NCBI GenBank assembly: GCA_910589335.1 | Contig: CAJUTW010000003.1 | Location: 1 to 55,512 of the forward strand | Source of the DNA: an uncultured Bacilli bacterium | Lineage (GTDB): Bacteria; Bacillota_I; Bacilli_A; RF39; UBA660 | DNA length: 55,512 bases | Reading direction: 5' to 3' | Position numbers and translations under genes: made by a program | The notes under the pieces: model-generated | Database searches by the model: none | Seen by the model: only the letters and a program-made list of their open reading frames with translations | What the model was told of the DNA's origin: nothing | Part shown: one piece after another, positions 34,350 through 43,131 of the stretch | Position numbering within the stretch: the first letter of the stretch is position 1 | Layout: each line of letters starts with the position of its first letter

Positions 34350-34858
34350 TATCCTAATATCTCCTCTACTGTTTTTCCACGAAGTGCTGCTACTTGCTCT
34401 GGAGTCTTAATAGACTTTAAGGCATTCATTGCAGCTCTTGCCATATTTAATTTTGTTCTTGCTCCTAGTGATTTAGAGACAACATCACGAATTCCTGCTA
34501 ATTCTAAGATTGCACGAACTGATCCACCAGCAATAACACCAGTACCTGCTGCTGCAGGTTTGATGATTACTCTAGCAGCTCCAGCTGTTCCAATTGCTTC
34601 ATGTGCAACTGTTCTGCCATCGATTAGAGGTATTGTGATAATATTCTTGTTTGCATCTTGTAATGCTTTTTTGATTGCATCAGGTACTTCATTAGCTTTA
34701 CCAATACCTAATCCAACTTTTCCTTTACGATCTCCAACTACAACTGTTGCAGAATATCTTCTTTGACGTCCACCTTTGTTAACTTTAACAACGCTTTTAA
34801 CATCAATTACTAATTCTTCAAATAGTTTTTCTTTAGAGTCATGAGTTCTTTTTTGCAT
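34349..34858 (-). CDS. rpsE: Ribosomal protein S5
   Basis: A 169-residue protein. The N-terminal double-stranded RNA-binding part has VNKGGRQRRYSATVVVGD. The C-terminal part has SRGSVRAILELAGIRDVVSKSLG-like residues, read here as GGSVRAILELAGI. It keeps reading accuracy in the 30S. Length is normal. It is coupled to rplO. Confidence 0.96.
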   Translation of the reverse strand: MQKRTHDSKEKLFEELVIDVKSVVKVNKGGRQRRYSATVVVGDRKGKVGLGIGKANEVPDAIKKALQDANKNIITIPLIDGRTVAHEAIGTAGAARVIIKPAAAGTGVIAGGSVRAILELAGIRDVVSKSLGARTKLNMARAAMNALKSIKTPEQVAALRGKTVEEILG

Positions 34859-34870
34859 ATTACCCTCCTA

Positions 34871-35233
34871 TTAGAATTCTAATCCATTTTCACGTGCAGC
34901 TTCAGCTAAAGCTTTAACACGTCCATGATATAGGTATCCACCTCTATCAAATACTACTTTTGTAATTTTAGCTTTTTTTGCATTGTCAGCAATTGCTTTA
35001 CCAACAATCTTAGCTGCTTCTACATTGCTTCCATTTTTGATTTTTAAATCTTTATCTAATGAAGAAGCTGATACAAGAGTAGTTCTAGTTTCATCATCTA
35101 TGATTTGTGCATAAATTCCAGTATTAGAACGGAATACACATAATCTTGGTACTGCGCTTGTACCCATCAAAGTTTTACGAATTCTTTCATGACGAGCAAC
35201 ACGCATACTATTACGAGATTCTTTTTTAATCAT
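34871..35233 (-). CDS. rplR: Ribosomal protein L18
   Basis: A 120-residue protein. RHERIRKTLMGTSAVPRLCVFRSN spans residues 14-37 and is the 5S rRNA-binding start; VFDRGGYLYHGRVKALAEAARENGL closes it. It follows rplF and precedes rpsE by 12 bases. Confidence 0.96.
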   Translation of the reverse strand: MIKKESRNSMRVARHERIRKTLMGTSAVPRLCVFRSNTGIYAQIIDDETRTTLVSASSLDKDLKIKNGSNVEAAKIVGKAIADNAKKAKITKVVFDRGGYLYHGRVKALAEAARENGLEF

Positions 35234-35257
35234 AATTTATTCTCCCTTCCTACTTTA

Positions 35258-35788
35258 TTAAGCAGCTTTCTTTCCTTCTTTACGACGAATATGTTCATCT
35301 TTGTAACGGATTCCCTTACCTTTATATGGTTCAGGTGGTCTAACTTTTCTAACATTAGCTGCAAATTCCCCAACTAAAACTTTATCAATTCCTTTTATAG
35401 TTATTTCAGTATTTCCATTTGCTTCTACTGTTAATCCTGCTGGAACTTCCATATTTACTGGATGTGAAAAACCAGCATTAATAGTTAGTTTATTTCCTTG
35501 TACATTGAAACGATAACCTACACCAATTATCTCTAAAATTTTCTCATACCCTTTAGTTACACCAATTATCATATTTTGAATTAAAGCATTCATTGTACCA
35601 TGCATAGCTTTAGCACTTTCGTTTTTACGTTCTAAAGTAATTTGATTTTCAGTTTGCTTCATTGTAATATCTTTTAACATTGGTTGTTGTAAAGATCCTT
35701 TAGGGCCTTTTACAGTTACAACATTATCGATATTTTCAACAGTAACACCTTCTGGTACTGTAATAATACGATTTCCAATACGGCTCAT
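35258..35788 (-). CDS. rplF: Ribosomal protein L6
   Basis: A 176-residue protein with two repeats of the L6 fold. MSRIGNRIITVPEGV opens it, and PEPYKGKGIRYKDEHIRRKEGKKAA closes it. Length is normal. It follows rpsH after a 61-base gap and has an AGGAGG site. Confidence 0.96.
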   Translation of the reverse strand: MSRIGNRIITVPEGVTVENIDNVVTVKGPKGSLQQPMLKDITMKQTENQITLERKNESAKAMHGTMNALIQNMIIGVTKGYEKILEIIGVGYRFNVQGNKLTINAGFSHPVNMEVPAGLTVEANGNTEITIKGIDKVLVGEFAANVRKVRPPEPYKGKGIRYKDEHIRRKEGKKAA

Positions 35789-35849
35789 ATTGACACCTCC
35801 TATTTCATTTTAAATTAACCGCAATTAAGATTTTTGCGTTTTTCAAATT

Positions 35850-36251
35850 CTACCAAATATAAGCTAGAACTTCTCCACCTATATTTTGTTTACGAGCTTC
35901 TTTATCTGTCATAATTCCTTTTGATGTTGAAATGATTGCTATTCCTAATCCATTAAGAACTTTTGGAATTTCATCATTTTTAGCATATACACGAAGTCCT
36001 GGTTTGGAAATTCTTTTTAGACCAGTGATAACTCTTTCTTTTTTATCTGTATATTTTAAAGTTAGGTTAATTATTCCTTGAGTATCATCATTGTCAATTT
36101 TATAATCTTTAATAAATCCTTCTTCTTTTAAAATTCTTGCAATCTCTTTTTTGATGTTAGAAGCTGGAACTTTTACATTTTCATAACGCATTTGATTAGC
36201 ATTACGAATTCTTGTTAACATATCTGCAATTGTATCTGTTACTACTGCCAT
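35850..36251 (-). CDS. rpsH: Ribosomal protein S8
   Basis: A 133-residue protein. DTIADMLTRIRNANQ near residues 6-20 and ISTSKGIMTDKEAR near 108 are S8 marks. S8 binds 16S rRNA helix 21 and, in E. coli, represses the spc operon; the same role here is not shown. It follows rpsN by 20 bases. Confidence 0.96.
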   Translation of the reverse strand: MAVVTDTIADMLTRIRNANQMRYENVKVPASNIKKEIARILKEEGFIKDYKIDNDDTQGIINLTLKYTDKKERVITGLKRISKPGLRVYAKNDEIPKVLNGLGIAIISTSKGIMTDKEARKQNIGGEVLAYIW

Positions 36252-36271
36252 AATAAACTCCTCCTTTCCAA

Positions 36272-36457
36272 TTACCAGCTTGATTTCTTAATTCCTGGTA
36301 TTTGTCCTTTATAAGCTAATTCACGGAAGCAAATACGGCAGATTCCGAATTTACTCATAACTGCGTGTGGACGACCACAACGAGAACATCTTGTATATTC
36401 ACGCACTTTATATTTTTGTGGTCTATTAGCCTTTACTATCATACTTTTCTTTGCCAT
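36272..36457 (-). CDS. rpsN: Ribosomal protein S14, zinc type
   Basis: A 61-residue protein with two CxxC pairs (CSRCG at 24-27 and CRIC at 40-43) that hold zinc, which identifies the short zinc-binding S14. It has an AGGAAT-type site and ends KSSW. Its place between rplE and rpsH is standard for the group. Confidence 0.96.
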   Translation of the reverse strand: MAKKSMIVKANRPQKYKVREYTRCSRCGRPHAVMSKFGICRICFRELAYKGQIPGIKKSSW

Positions 36458-36471
36458 AATATTCCTCCCAT

Positions 36472-37011
36472 TTACTTTCTAAAAGGAATTCCAAGTCCAT
36501 TTAATAAGTCAAATGATTCCTCATTAGTTTTTGCTGTTGTAACGAAAATGATATCCATTCCACGTACTTTTACAACATCATCATAATCAATCTCTTGGAA
36601 GATTAATTGTTCTTTAATTCCCATTGTATAGTTTCCACGTCCATCAAATGCTTTTGGACTAACTCCACGGAAATCTCTAACACCTGGAAGTGAAATTGAA
36701 ATTAACTTATCTAAAAAGTTATACATTTTCTCTCCTCTTAGTGTTACTTTGCAACCAATTGCTTGACCTTCTCTTACTTTAAATCCTGCAATTGATTTCT
36801 TTGCTTTTGTTATTACTGGTTTTTGGCCAGATATTTTTGTTAAATCTGCTACTGCTGCATCTAATAATTTAGAATTAGTAGTTGCATCTCCAACTCCCAT
36901 ATTAATAACGATTTTTTCTAATTTTGGAACTTCCATTAATGACTTATAATTATATTTTTCTTTTAAACTTGAAACTACTTCATTTAAGTATTTCTCTTTT
37001 AGGCGGTTCAT
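36472..37011 (-). CDS. rplE: Ribosomal protein L5
   Basis: A 179-residue protein. VPKLEKIVINMGVGD near residue 24 and RDFRGVSPKAFDGRGNYTMGI near residue 112 are L5 marks. L5 binds 5S rRNA. The length is normal. It follows rplX by 17 bases with a GGAGGG site. Confidence 0.96.
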   Translation of the reverse strand: MNRLKEKYLNEVVSSLKEKYNYKSLMEVPKLEKIVINMGVGDATTNSKLLDAAVADLTKISGQKPVITKAKKSIAGFKVREGQAIGCKVTLRGEKMYNFLDKLISISLPGVRDFRGVSPKAFDGRGNYTMGIKEQLIFQEIDYDDVVKVRGMDIIFVTTAKTNEESFDLLNGLGIPFRK

Positions 37012-37028
37012 AATTACCCTCCTTCCAA

Positions 37029-37340
37029 CTAATCAATCTTCTCATTAGATTTTTTTGTTATTCTTATTTTTTTACCTGTTTTACTATCAGTTGTATGTCC
37101 TATTCTAGTTCTTTTCTTAGTTTTAGGATCAATTATCATAACATTTGATGCATTAATTGGTCTTTCAACCTCAATAATACCACCATTATCTTGTCCTGTA
37201 GGCTTTTGATGTTTCTTTACAATGTGAACACCTTCAACAACTACTTTATTTTCTGATTTTAATGTTTTAATTATTTTTCCTTTTTTACCTTTATCAGAAC
37301 CAGTGATAACTACAACTTCATCTCCTACTTTAAAGTTCAT
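37029..37340 (-). CDS. rplX: Ribosomal protein L24
   Basis: A 103-residue protein. The KOW motif is GDEVVVITGSDKGKKGKI near residue 6, and VEGVHIVKKHQKP follows. Length normal. It has a good AGGAGG site, and rplN precedes it by 13 bases. Confidence 0.96.
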   Translation of the reverse strand: MNFKVGDEVVVITGSDKGKKGKIIKTLKSENKVVVEGVHIVKKHQKPTGQDNGGIIEVERPINASNVMIIDPKTKKRTRIGHTTDSKTGKKIRITKKSNEKID

Positions 37341-37353
37341 ATTTATCCTCCTC

Positions 37354-37722
37354 TTATAGTACTTCTTTTGCTAAAGATACTATTTTCATAAAATCTTTAT
37401 CACGAAGTTCTCTTGCTACTGGTCCAAAAATACGAGTTCCTATTGGACTCTTGTCATCACGAATGATAACACAAGCATTGTCATCGAACTTAATATAACT
37501 TCCATCTTCACGACGAACGCCTTGACGACTACGAACGATAACTGCTTTTACAACTTTTCCTTTTGGAATTGGTGAGTTTGGAATTGCGCTTTTAACTGTT
37601 CCAACTACTATATCACCAATGTTACCTGTTTTTACTTTACTTCCACCTAATACACGAATTACTAATAGTTCACGTGCACCAGAATTGTCAGCAACTTTCA
37701 TACGGCTTTCTTGTTGTAACAT
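37354..37722 (-). CDS. rplN: Ribosomal protein L14
   Basis: A 122-residue protein. MLQQESRMKVADNSGARELL opens it and IRDDKSPIGTRIFGPVAREL follows near residue 92. The length equals the usual 122. It has a GGAGGAAT site. Confidence 0.97.
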   Translation of the reverse strand: MLQQESRMKVADNSGARELLVIRVLGGSKVKTGNIGDIVVGTVKSAIPNSPIPKGKVVKAVIVRSRQGVRREDGSYIKFDDNACVIIRDDKSPIGTRIFGPVARELRDKDFMKIVSLAKEVL

Positions 37723-37752
37723 AGATTATTCCTCCTTCTCCTCATCTAAGCG

Positions 37753-38013
37753 TTAAATAATAACTGCTTCTTTTACTATTTCTTTTAAATAGAAATGCTT
37801 TGTTTTTGATAATGGTCTAGTTTCTACTATACGAACAGTATCTCCAACTTTTGCTATATTTTTTTCATCATGTACACAATATTTTTTTGAGCTTTTAACT
37901 CTTTTGTGATATAACGGATGGTTTTTATAAGTTTCTACTAAAACACTGATTGTTTTATCATTAGTTGCACTTACTACTTTTCCAACTAATTCTTTTTTAA
38001 CTTTCTTTTCCAC
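37753..38013 (-). CDS. rpsQ: Ribosomal protein S17
   Basis: An 86-residue protein. LVGKVVSATNDKTISVLVE near residue 9 and GDTVRIVETRPLSKTKHF near 57 are S17 marks. It has an AGGAGGG site, 11 bases downstream of rpmC. Confidence 0.96.
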   Translation of the reverse strand: MEKKVKKELVGKVVSATNDKTISVLVETYKNHPLYHKRVKSSKKYCVHDEKNIAKVGDTVRIVETRPLSKTKHFYLKEIVKEAVII

Positions 38014-38024
38014 TGTATACCCTC

Positions 38025-38219
38025 CTATTCGTTATTCTCACGTTCTTTTAGAACGGTTTTCAATCTAGCAACGGTGTGTCTTAAATCTCTAATTCTAGAA
38101 GGTTTTTCTAAGTTACCAGTTGCTTGTTGAAAACGTAAATTAAATAGTTCTTCTTTAGATTCAACTAGTTTCTTGTTGATTTCTTCAGTTGATAATTCTC
38201 TTATTTCCTTAACCTTCAT
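38025..38219 (-). CDS. rpmC: Ribosomal protein L29
   Basis: A 64-residue helical protein from the ATG at 38219, preferred because GGTGGTG lies at ribosome-site distance; a frame opening upstream would start inside rplP without a site. KEIRELSTEEINKKL and LRFQQATGNLEKPSRIRD are L29 marks. It overlaps the rplP end by 11 bases, so translation is coupled. Confidence 0.93.
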   Translation of the reverse strand: MKVKEIRELSTEEINKKLVESKEELFNLRFQQATGNLEKPSRIRDLRHTVARLKTVLKERENNE

Positions 38220-38640
38220 TTTTTTCACCACCATTTTCTTTCATTACAAATTTAGTTGCTACTGGTAGTTTATGAGAAGCAAGTCTTAATGCTTCACGTG
38301 CAACAGCTTCGTCTACACCTGCTATTTCAAACATAATTTTTCCTTCTTTAACTACTGCAACCCATCCTTCAACATTTCCTTTACCTTTACCTTGTCTTGT
38401 ACCAATAGGTTTTTTAGTTAATGGCATATGTGGAAAGATATTTATCCAAACTTTACCACCACGTTTCATATAACGAGTCATTGCAATACGTGCTGCTTCT
38501 ATTTGGTTAGCTGTTATCCAAGCACCTTCTTTTGCTTGAAGACCATATTCACCAAAATGTAACTCTCTATTACCACGTGATCTTCCTTCGTAAGGTAATC
38601 TATGAACACGACGATATTTAGTTCTTGACGGTATTAACAT
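38209..38640 (-). CDS. rplP: Ribosomal protein L16
   Basis: A 143-residue protein. PSRTKYRRVHR opens it, and IFPHMPLTKKPIGTRQGKGKGNVEGW, split near residue 70-95, is the L16 mark. It lies at the base of the A-site region. The length is normal, with a short acidic/glycine tail. It starts 1 base after the rpsC stop. Confidence 0.96.
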   Translation of the reverse strand: MLIPSRTKYRRVHRLPYEGRSRGNRELHFGEYGLQAKEGAWITANQIEAARIAMTRYMKRGGKVWINIFPHMPLTKKPIGTRQGKGKGNVEGWVAVVKEGKIMFEIAGVDEAVAREALRLASHKLPVATKFVMKENGGEKNEG

Positions 38641-38641
38641 A

Positions 38642-39292
38642 TTAATTACCTCCTTTAGCCTTTTTATTTAGGATTTCTCCTTTATAGATCCAAACCTTTA
38701 CACCAATTTTTCCAAATGTTGTATCAGCTTCAGCTGTTGCATAATCAACATCTGCTCTTAAAGTATGTAGAGGAATAGTTCCTTCTGTATATCCTTCGCT
38801 ACGAGCCATATCTGCTCCACCTAAACGTCCAGATACACTTGTTTTAATTCCTTTAGCTCCAGCTTTCATTGCATTTCTAATTGCACGTTTTTGAGCCATA
38901 CGGAATGATGCTCTATTAGTTATTTGATTTGCTATATTATTAGCAACTAATTGAGCATTAATATCTGCTTTTTTAATATCAACGATTGAGATTCCTATAT
39001 TTTCATCTGCAACCTTTGAAAGTTGTTTTTTTAGCTTTTCAATTTCTTCTCCACCATGTCCAATCATAACACCTGGTTTAGAAGTATGAATTACAACTTC
39101 GCATCTTTTTGCATTTCTTTCAATTTCAACTTTTGCAATACCAGCATTAGCTAAATTTTTTTCTAAATATTCACGGATTTTTACATCTTTTGCTAAGTAT
39201 TTAGAAAAATCAGCTTTATTACTATACCATTTTGCTTCCCAGTCTTTATTGATACCAAGTCTTAGTCCATTAGGATTTACCTTTTGTCCCAT
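38642..39292 (-). CDS. rpsC: Ribosomal protein S3
   Basis: A 216-residue protein. MGQKVNPNGLRLGI at the start, a KH domain with VMIGHGGEEIEKLKKQL near residue 76, and a C-terminal ADIARSEGY-like segment (ADMARSEGY). Length is normal. It has a strong AGGAGG site, and rplV precedes it by 15 bases. Confidence 0.96.
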   Translation of the reverse strand: MGQKVNPNGLRLGINKDWEAKWYSNKADFSKYLAKDVKIREYLEKNLANAGIAKVEIERNAKRCEVVIHTSKPGVMIGHGGEEIEKLKKQLSKVADENIGISIVDIKKADINAQLVANNIANQITNRASFRMAQKRAIRNAMKAGAKGIKTSVSGRLGGADMARSEGYTEGTIPLHTLRADVDYATAEADTTFGKIGVKVWIYKGEILNKKAKGGN

Positions 39293-39307
39293 TTTGTAAC
39301 CTCCTTA

Positions 39308-39643
39308 TTAGTTTCTTGTAGCCACTACTATATTAATGTGACTAGTTCTATGATTTCTGTGTCCTATATGTGAACGTGAATCGAAAAAGTGACGTTTCAT
39401 AACAGGACCGGCATCTACTCTTGCTTCTTTAACATAAAGTGCTCCTGCATCTGCACCATTATTATTAACAGCATTTGCAATAGCAGAATCTAATACTTTT
39501 TTTGTTAATCTTGCTGATTTATTGTTAACATTACTTAATATGGTTAATGCTTCTTGAACACTCTTACCACGAATCATATCAGAAACTAAACGAGCTCTGA
39601 TAGGTGATACTCTTAGTCCTTTAGCAATTGCTTTTGCTTCCAT
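39308..39643 (-). CDS. rplV: Ribosomal protein L22
   Basis: A 111-residue protein. RVSPIRARLVSDMIRGKSV near residue 11 is the L22 mark. The extended hairpin (VDAGPVMKRHFFDSRSHIGHR) lines the exit tunnel. Length is normal. It has an AGGAGG site. Confidence 0.96.
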   Translation of the reverse strand: MEAKAIAKGLRVSPIRARLVSDMIRGKSVQEALTILSNVNNKSARLTKKVLDSAIANAVNNNGADAGALYVKEARVDAGPVMKRHFFDSRSHIGHRNHRTSHINIVVATRN

Positions 39644-39667
39644 ATATTTAACCTCCTAGTCATTATT

Positions 39668-39937
39668 TTATTTCTTTTTGTCTGAACCATGTCCACCAAA
39701 TTTACGTGTTAATGCAAATTCACCTAATTTATGTCCAACCATATCTTCAGTTACATAAACTGGAATAAAGTCTTTTCCATTATGTACTGCAAAAGTGTGT
39801 CCTATAAAATCAGGAAAAATAGTGGAACGGCGTGACCAAGTTTTAATGACTTCTTTTTTTCCAGACTTATTTAATTCTTGAACCTTTTTTAATAATCTTT
39901 TAAATACATAAGGTCCTTTTTTTAAACTTCTTGCCAT
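39668..39937 (-). CDS. rpsS: Ribosomal protein S19
   Basis: An 89-residue protein. MARSLKKGPYV opens it, and SRRSTIFPDFIGHTFAVHNG follows near residue 36. KLGEFALTRKFGGHGSDKK closes it. It has an AGGATGAT site, 17 bases after rplB. Confidence 0.96.
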   Translation of the reverse strand: MARSLKKGPYVFKRLLKKVQELNKSGKKEVIKTWSRRSTIFPDFIGHTFAVHNGKDFIPVYVTEDMVGHKLGEFALTRKFGGHGSDKKK

Positions 39938-39954
39938 TTTTTAATCATCCTTTC

Positions 39955-40785
39955 CTATTTACTATTGCGACGACGTACTATGAACTTGTCAGATTGTTTT
40001 TTCTTACGTGTCTTTAATCCAAGTGCAGGTTTACCCCATGGTGTCATTGGAGCTTTACGTCCAACTGGAGCACGACCTTCACCTCCACCATGTGGATGGT
40101 CATTAGGATTCATAACTGAACCACGAACTGTAGGTCTAATACCCATGTGACGACTACGTCCAGCTTTACCAACTTTTACTAATGAAGAATCTTCGTTTCC
40201 TACTTCTCCAATTGTTGCCATACATGTTCCTAATACTTTTCTTTGTTCTCCGCTTGATAAACGAATCATAACATATGAGTTTTCACGACCAAGTATTTGA
40301 GCTGAAGCACCAGCACTTCTTGCTAATTCTCCACCTTTTCCAGGACGTAATTCAATATTATGAATCATTGTTCCTACTGGAATGTTCATTATTGGTAAAG
40401 CATTACCAACTCTGATATCAGCATTTTCACCAGCTTCAATTTTATCTCCAACTTTTAAACCTTTTGGTGCGATAATATATCTTTTTTCTCCATCTGCATA
40501 ATTGATTAATGCAATATTTGCAGTTCTATTTGGATCATATTCAATACTTGCTACTGACCCAGGTACGTTTAGCTTATTTCTTTTAAAATCAATGATACGA
40601 TATTTTCTTTTAGCTCCGCCACCTTGATGACGTACTGTTATCTTACCTTGATTGTTACGGCCACCATTTTTCTTAATAGTAACTGTAAGAGATTTTTCAG
40701 GAGTGCTAGTAGTTATTTCTTCATTTATTAATGCACTCATCTTTCTACGTCCTGGTGTAGTAGGTTTATAATTTCTGATTGCCAT
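39955..40785 (-). CDS. rplB: Ribosomal protein L2
   Basis: A 276-residue protein. GGRNNQGKITVRHQGGGAKRKYR near residue 40 and the C-terminal VMNPNDHPHGGGEGRAPVGRK near residue 225 (the peptidyl-transferase loop with its histidine) are L2 marks. The length is normal. It follows rplW by 16 bases with a GAGG site. Confidence 0.97.
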   Translation of the reverse strand: MAIRNYKPTTPGRRKMSALINEEITTSTPEKSLTVTIKKNGGRNNQGKITVRHQGGGAKRKYRIIDFKRNKLNVPGSVASIEYDPNRTANIALINYADGEKRYIIAPKGLKVGDKIEAGENADIRVGNALPIMNIPVGTMIHNIELRPGKGGELARSAGASAQILGRENSYVMIRLSSGEQRKVLGTCMATIGEVGNEDSSLVKVGKAGRSRHMGIRPTVRGSVMNPNDHPHGGGEGRAPVGRKAPMTPWGKPALGLKTRKKKQSDKFIVRRRNSK

Positions 40786-40801
40786 AATTTATTTCCTCCT
40801 T

Positions 40802-41086
40802 CTAACCAAGATCAATTGTTTGTCCTTCTGCAAGAGTAACAATTGCTTTTTTTGAACGATTAGTTAATCCTGTATAACGACCAACTCTTCTTTTTTTAGG
40901 TACTACATTAATTGTTCTAATTGATGTAACCTTTACATTAAATATTTTTTCTATTGCTTGTTTAATTTCAATTTTATTTGCTTTTGGATCTACTTTAAAA
41001 GTATATTTTCCTTGATTTAAAGCATTTTGTGACTTTTCAGTTATAACTGGTGCTTTAATTATCTCTAAATATTTAGTATCTTTCAT
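40802..41086 (-). CDS. rplW: Ribosomal protein L23
   Basis: A 94-residue protein with APVITEKSQNAL near residue 12 and EIKQAIEKIFNVKVTSIRT near residue 38. L23 forms the docking site for trigger factor and SRP at the exit. Its ATG shares one base with the rplD stop. Confidence 0.96.
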   Translation of the reverse strand: MKDTKYLEIIKAPVITEKSQNALNQGKYTFKVDPKANKIEIKQAIEKIFNVKVTSIRTINVVPKKRRVGRYTGLTNRSKKAIVTLAEGQTIDLG

Positions 41087-41712
41087 TATTTAAGCACCTC
41101 CTCAACAAATTTTAATGCTTCTTCTGTAATTACCATAACATCTGTTCCTACGATATCTAATACGTTTATTTCATCTGCTAAAATTAAAACAATATTTTGA
41201 AGATTTCTTGATGCTAATATTAAATTATCATCAAATTCTTTAACAATCATTAAAACTTTCTTGTCTGAAACTTTTAATGCTTCTAAAATATTTAATACTT
41301 CTTTTGTTTTTGGTGTTGCTACTGTTAAATTATCTACTACAATAATTTCTTTAGCATTTGCTTTTTCTGCTAATGCTGATTTAATAGCAAGTCCTCTTTC
41401 TTTACGATTTTGTTTTTTACTATAATCTCTAGGTACTGGAGTTCCATAATTTCCTCCACCTACCCATTGAACGGATCTAATTGAACCTTGACGTGCACGT
41501 CCAGTTCCTTTTTGTCTCCATGGTTTTCTTCCTCCACCAGAAACTTCTGAACGATTTTTAGTTTTATGTGTTCCTTGTCTTAATGATGCCATTGTTAAAA
41601 TTATTGCATCTTTTAAAACAGCTTTGTTTGGTGTAATTTCAAATATTTCTTCGTTTAAATTAATGTCTCTAACTTTTTCACCTTTAAGATTTAAAAGTTC
41701 TACTTTTTTCAT
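41086..41712 (-). CDS. rplD: Ribosomal protein L4
   Basis: A 208-residue protein. The extended loop has TKNRSEVSGGGRKPWRQKGTGRARQGS near residues 47-73. In Proteobacteria L4 also represses the S10 operon by binding its leader; whether it does here is unknown. Length is normal. It starts 62 bases after rplC ends, with an AGGAGG site. Confidence 0.96.
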   Translation of the reverse strand: MKKVELLNLKGEKVRDINLNEEIFEITPNKAVLKDAIILTMASLRQGTHKTKNRSEVSGGGRKPWRQKGTGRARQGSIRSVQWVGGGNYGTPVPRDYSKKQNRKERGLAIKSALAEKANAKEIIVVDNLTVATPKTKEVLNILEALKVSDKKVLMIVKEFDDNLILASRNLQNIVLILADEINVLDIVGTDVMVITEEALKFVEEVLK

Positions 41713-41774
41713 TTACGATTCCTCCTTTCATCACTTTTTAATAATTTTTTATCCTTATTTATAATGTGATGATT

Positions 41775-42497
41775 TTATTCAACTGTTGTTTCTTCAGTTG
41801 TTGCAACTTCAGCAACTTCTTCTACTACTGGTTCAACATAAGAAATTAAATCAGCAGCAGTATTTTTTGCATTTGGTTTTTTAACTGCAGTATGAATCAT
41901 AACTAATGATTTCTTTGGACCAGGAACATTACCTTTTACTAAAATTACACTATTTTCTGTATCTACTGATACAATTTCAAGATTTTGAACTGTTCTTTGA
42001 ACATTACCCATTTGACCAGGCATTTTCTTACCTTTAAGTACGTGCATTGGTAACATAGTACCTAAAGATCCAACTCCTCTATGGTATTGAGAACCGTGTC
42101 CCATAGGACCAGTTGATTGATTATGGCGTTTAATAACACCTTGGAACCCTTTACCTTTAGAAGTTCCTGTAACATCAACAATTTCTCCTGCTTCGAAAAT
42201 GTCTACACCTATTGTTTGACCTAAAGTGTAATCATTAACATTAACTCCTCTAATCTCTCTTAAGAAGCGCTTAGGTGTTGTGTTAGCTTTATTTGTATGA
42301 CCCATTTTTGGTTTGTTGCTTAATTTTTCTCTGATAGAACCAGTTGCAATTTGAATAGCATCATAACCTTCTTTTTCTGTTGTTTTTATTTGTGTAACCA
42401 CATTTGGTTCTACTTCTACAACAGTAACCGGAATTAATTTACCTTCTTTAGTAAATACTTGAGTCATTCCGATTTTTGTACCTAAGATTCCTTTCAT
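41775..42497 (-). CDS. rplC: Ribosomal protein L3
   Basis: A 240-residue protein from the ATG at 42497, with a GGAGG site; the frame opens five codons earlier, without one. KGILGTKIGMTQVF opens it and GHGSQYHRGVGSLGTMLP lies near residue 145. The last 25 residues are an acidic, threonine/valine-rich tail (VEPVVEEVAEVATTEETTVE), longer than in most L3 proteins. Confidence 0.96.
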   Translation of the reverse strand: MKGILGTKIGMTQVFTKEGKLIPVTVVEVEPNVVTQIKTTEKEGYDAIQIATGSIREKLSNKPKMGHTNKANTTPKRFLREIRGVNVNDYTLGQTIGVDIFEAGEIVDVTGTSKGKGFQGVIKRHNQSTGPMGHGSQYHRGVGSLGTMLPMHVLKGKKMPGQMGNVQRTVQNLEIVSVDTENSVILVKGNVPGPKKSLVMIHTAVKKPNAKNTAADLISYVEPVVEEVAEVATTEETTVE

Positions 42498-42511
42498 TAC
42501 TATTTCCTCCA

Positions 42512-42823
42512 TTATTTAGTTTTAATTTCGATATCTACTCCGCTTGGTAAATCTAAATGAGCTAAAGCATCAATAGTTTCCTTGCTTGGATTTTTGATAT
42601 CAATTAGTCTTTTGTGTGTACGCATTTCGAATTGTTCACGTGAATCTTTATATTTATGAACAGCTCTTAAAATTGTATATTTTTCAATTTCTGTTGGAAG
42701 TGGTACTGGGCCTGAAATATTTCCACCAGTTCTTCTTACTGTTTCAACAATTTTTTTAGCTGCATTATCCAATATTCTGTGATCGTATGCTTTAATTCTA
42801 ATACGAATTTTTTCTGTTGACAT
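42512..42823 (-). CDS. rpsJ: Ribosomal protein S10
   Basis: A 103-residue protein from the ATG at 42823 with an AAGGGAGG site; a longer frame upstream is not needed. KIRIRIKAYDHRILD and SGPVPLPTEI are S10 marks. It also joins NusB in antitermination. First gene of the S10 operon. Confidence 0.97.
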   Translation of the reverse strand: MSTEKIRIRIKAYDHRILDNAAKKIVETVRRTGGNISGPVPLPTEIEKYTILRAVHKYKDSREQFEMRTHKRLIDIKNPSKETIDALAHLDLPSGVDIEIKTK

Positions 42824-42942
42824 TTTTAAAATCCTCCCTTCGCCTATATCTAGTATAGACTTGCTCCGAACGAATAACCTGATAACCAATTATCAACTTA
42901 ACCTGGTGTATCAGCAACCTCGCACATCTAAGCAGTCACACG
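42824..42942 (-). promoter_or_regulatory. S10 operon leader region
   Basis: The transcript leader runs from about 42942 to the rpsJ ribosome site. It contains a perfect short hairpin, TGATAA-CCAA-TTATCA (42880-42895), and a GTGCGAGG...CACCAGG segment further upstream that can pair in part. There is no open reading frame. A structured leader before S10 is common in Firmicutes, but a match to a known family is not claimed. Confidence 0.4.
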
Positions 42943-42948
42943 AAATAG

Positions 42949-42977
42949 ATTATAACAGTAGTTTCTTTATTTTGCAA
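42949..42977 (-). promoter_or_regulatory. Promoter of the S10 superoperon
   Basis: Minus strand: TTGCAA (42972-42977), a 17-base spacer, TATAAT (42949-42954). The transcript would start near 42942 and has about 120 bases of leader before rpsJ. Beyond it, up to 43048, no gene is seen. Confidence 0.85.
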
Positions 42978-43048
42978 GTGTTTTTGGCACTTTTTGTAAA
43001 ATTTTATCTAAAACTTTTTTGAAAATGTATGTTTTACGAAAAAAAATT

Positions 43049-43077
43049 TTGAATTTTTTAAAAACTTGTGTTATATT
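43049..43077 (+). promoter_or_regulatory. Promoter of the 43132 gene
   Basis: TTGAAT (43049-43054), a 17-base spacer, TATATT (43072-43077), about 55 bases upstream of the start. It is divergent from the S10 promoter, with 71 bases between them. Confidence 0.65.
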
Positions 43078-43131
43078 ATTAAACTATATTAAAAAAAAAG
43101 GGGGAATAATTCTACTTTGTAGAAAATATTT

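Noticed and set aside
39965..40150. A plus-strand open frame opposite rplB
   Set aside because: It mirrors a highly conserved ribosomal gene, has no ribosome site and its protein resembles nothing.
29161..42977. tRNA, rRNA or CRISPR sequences
   Set aside because: No cloverleaf, rRNA-like stretch or evenly spaced repeat array was seen here or elsewhere in the window.
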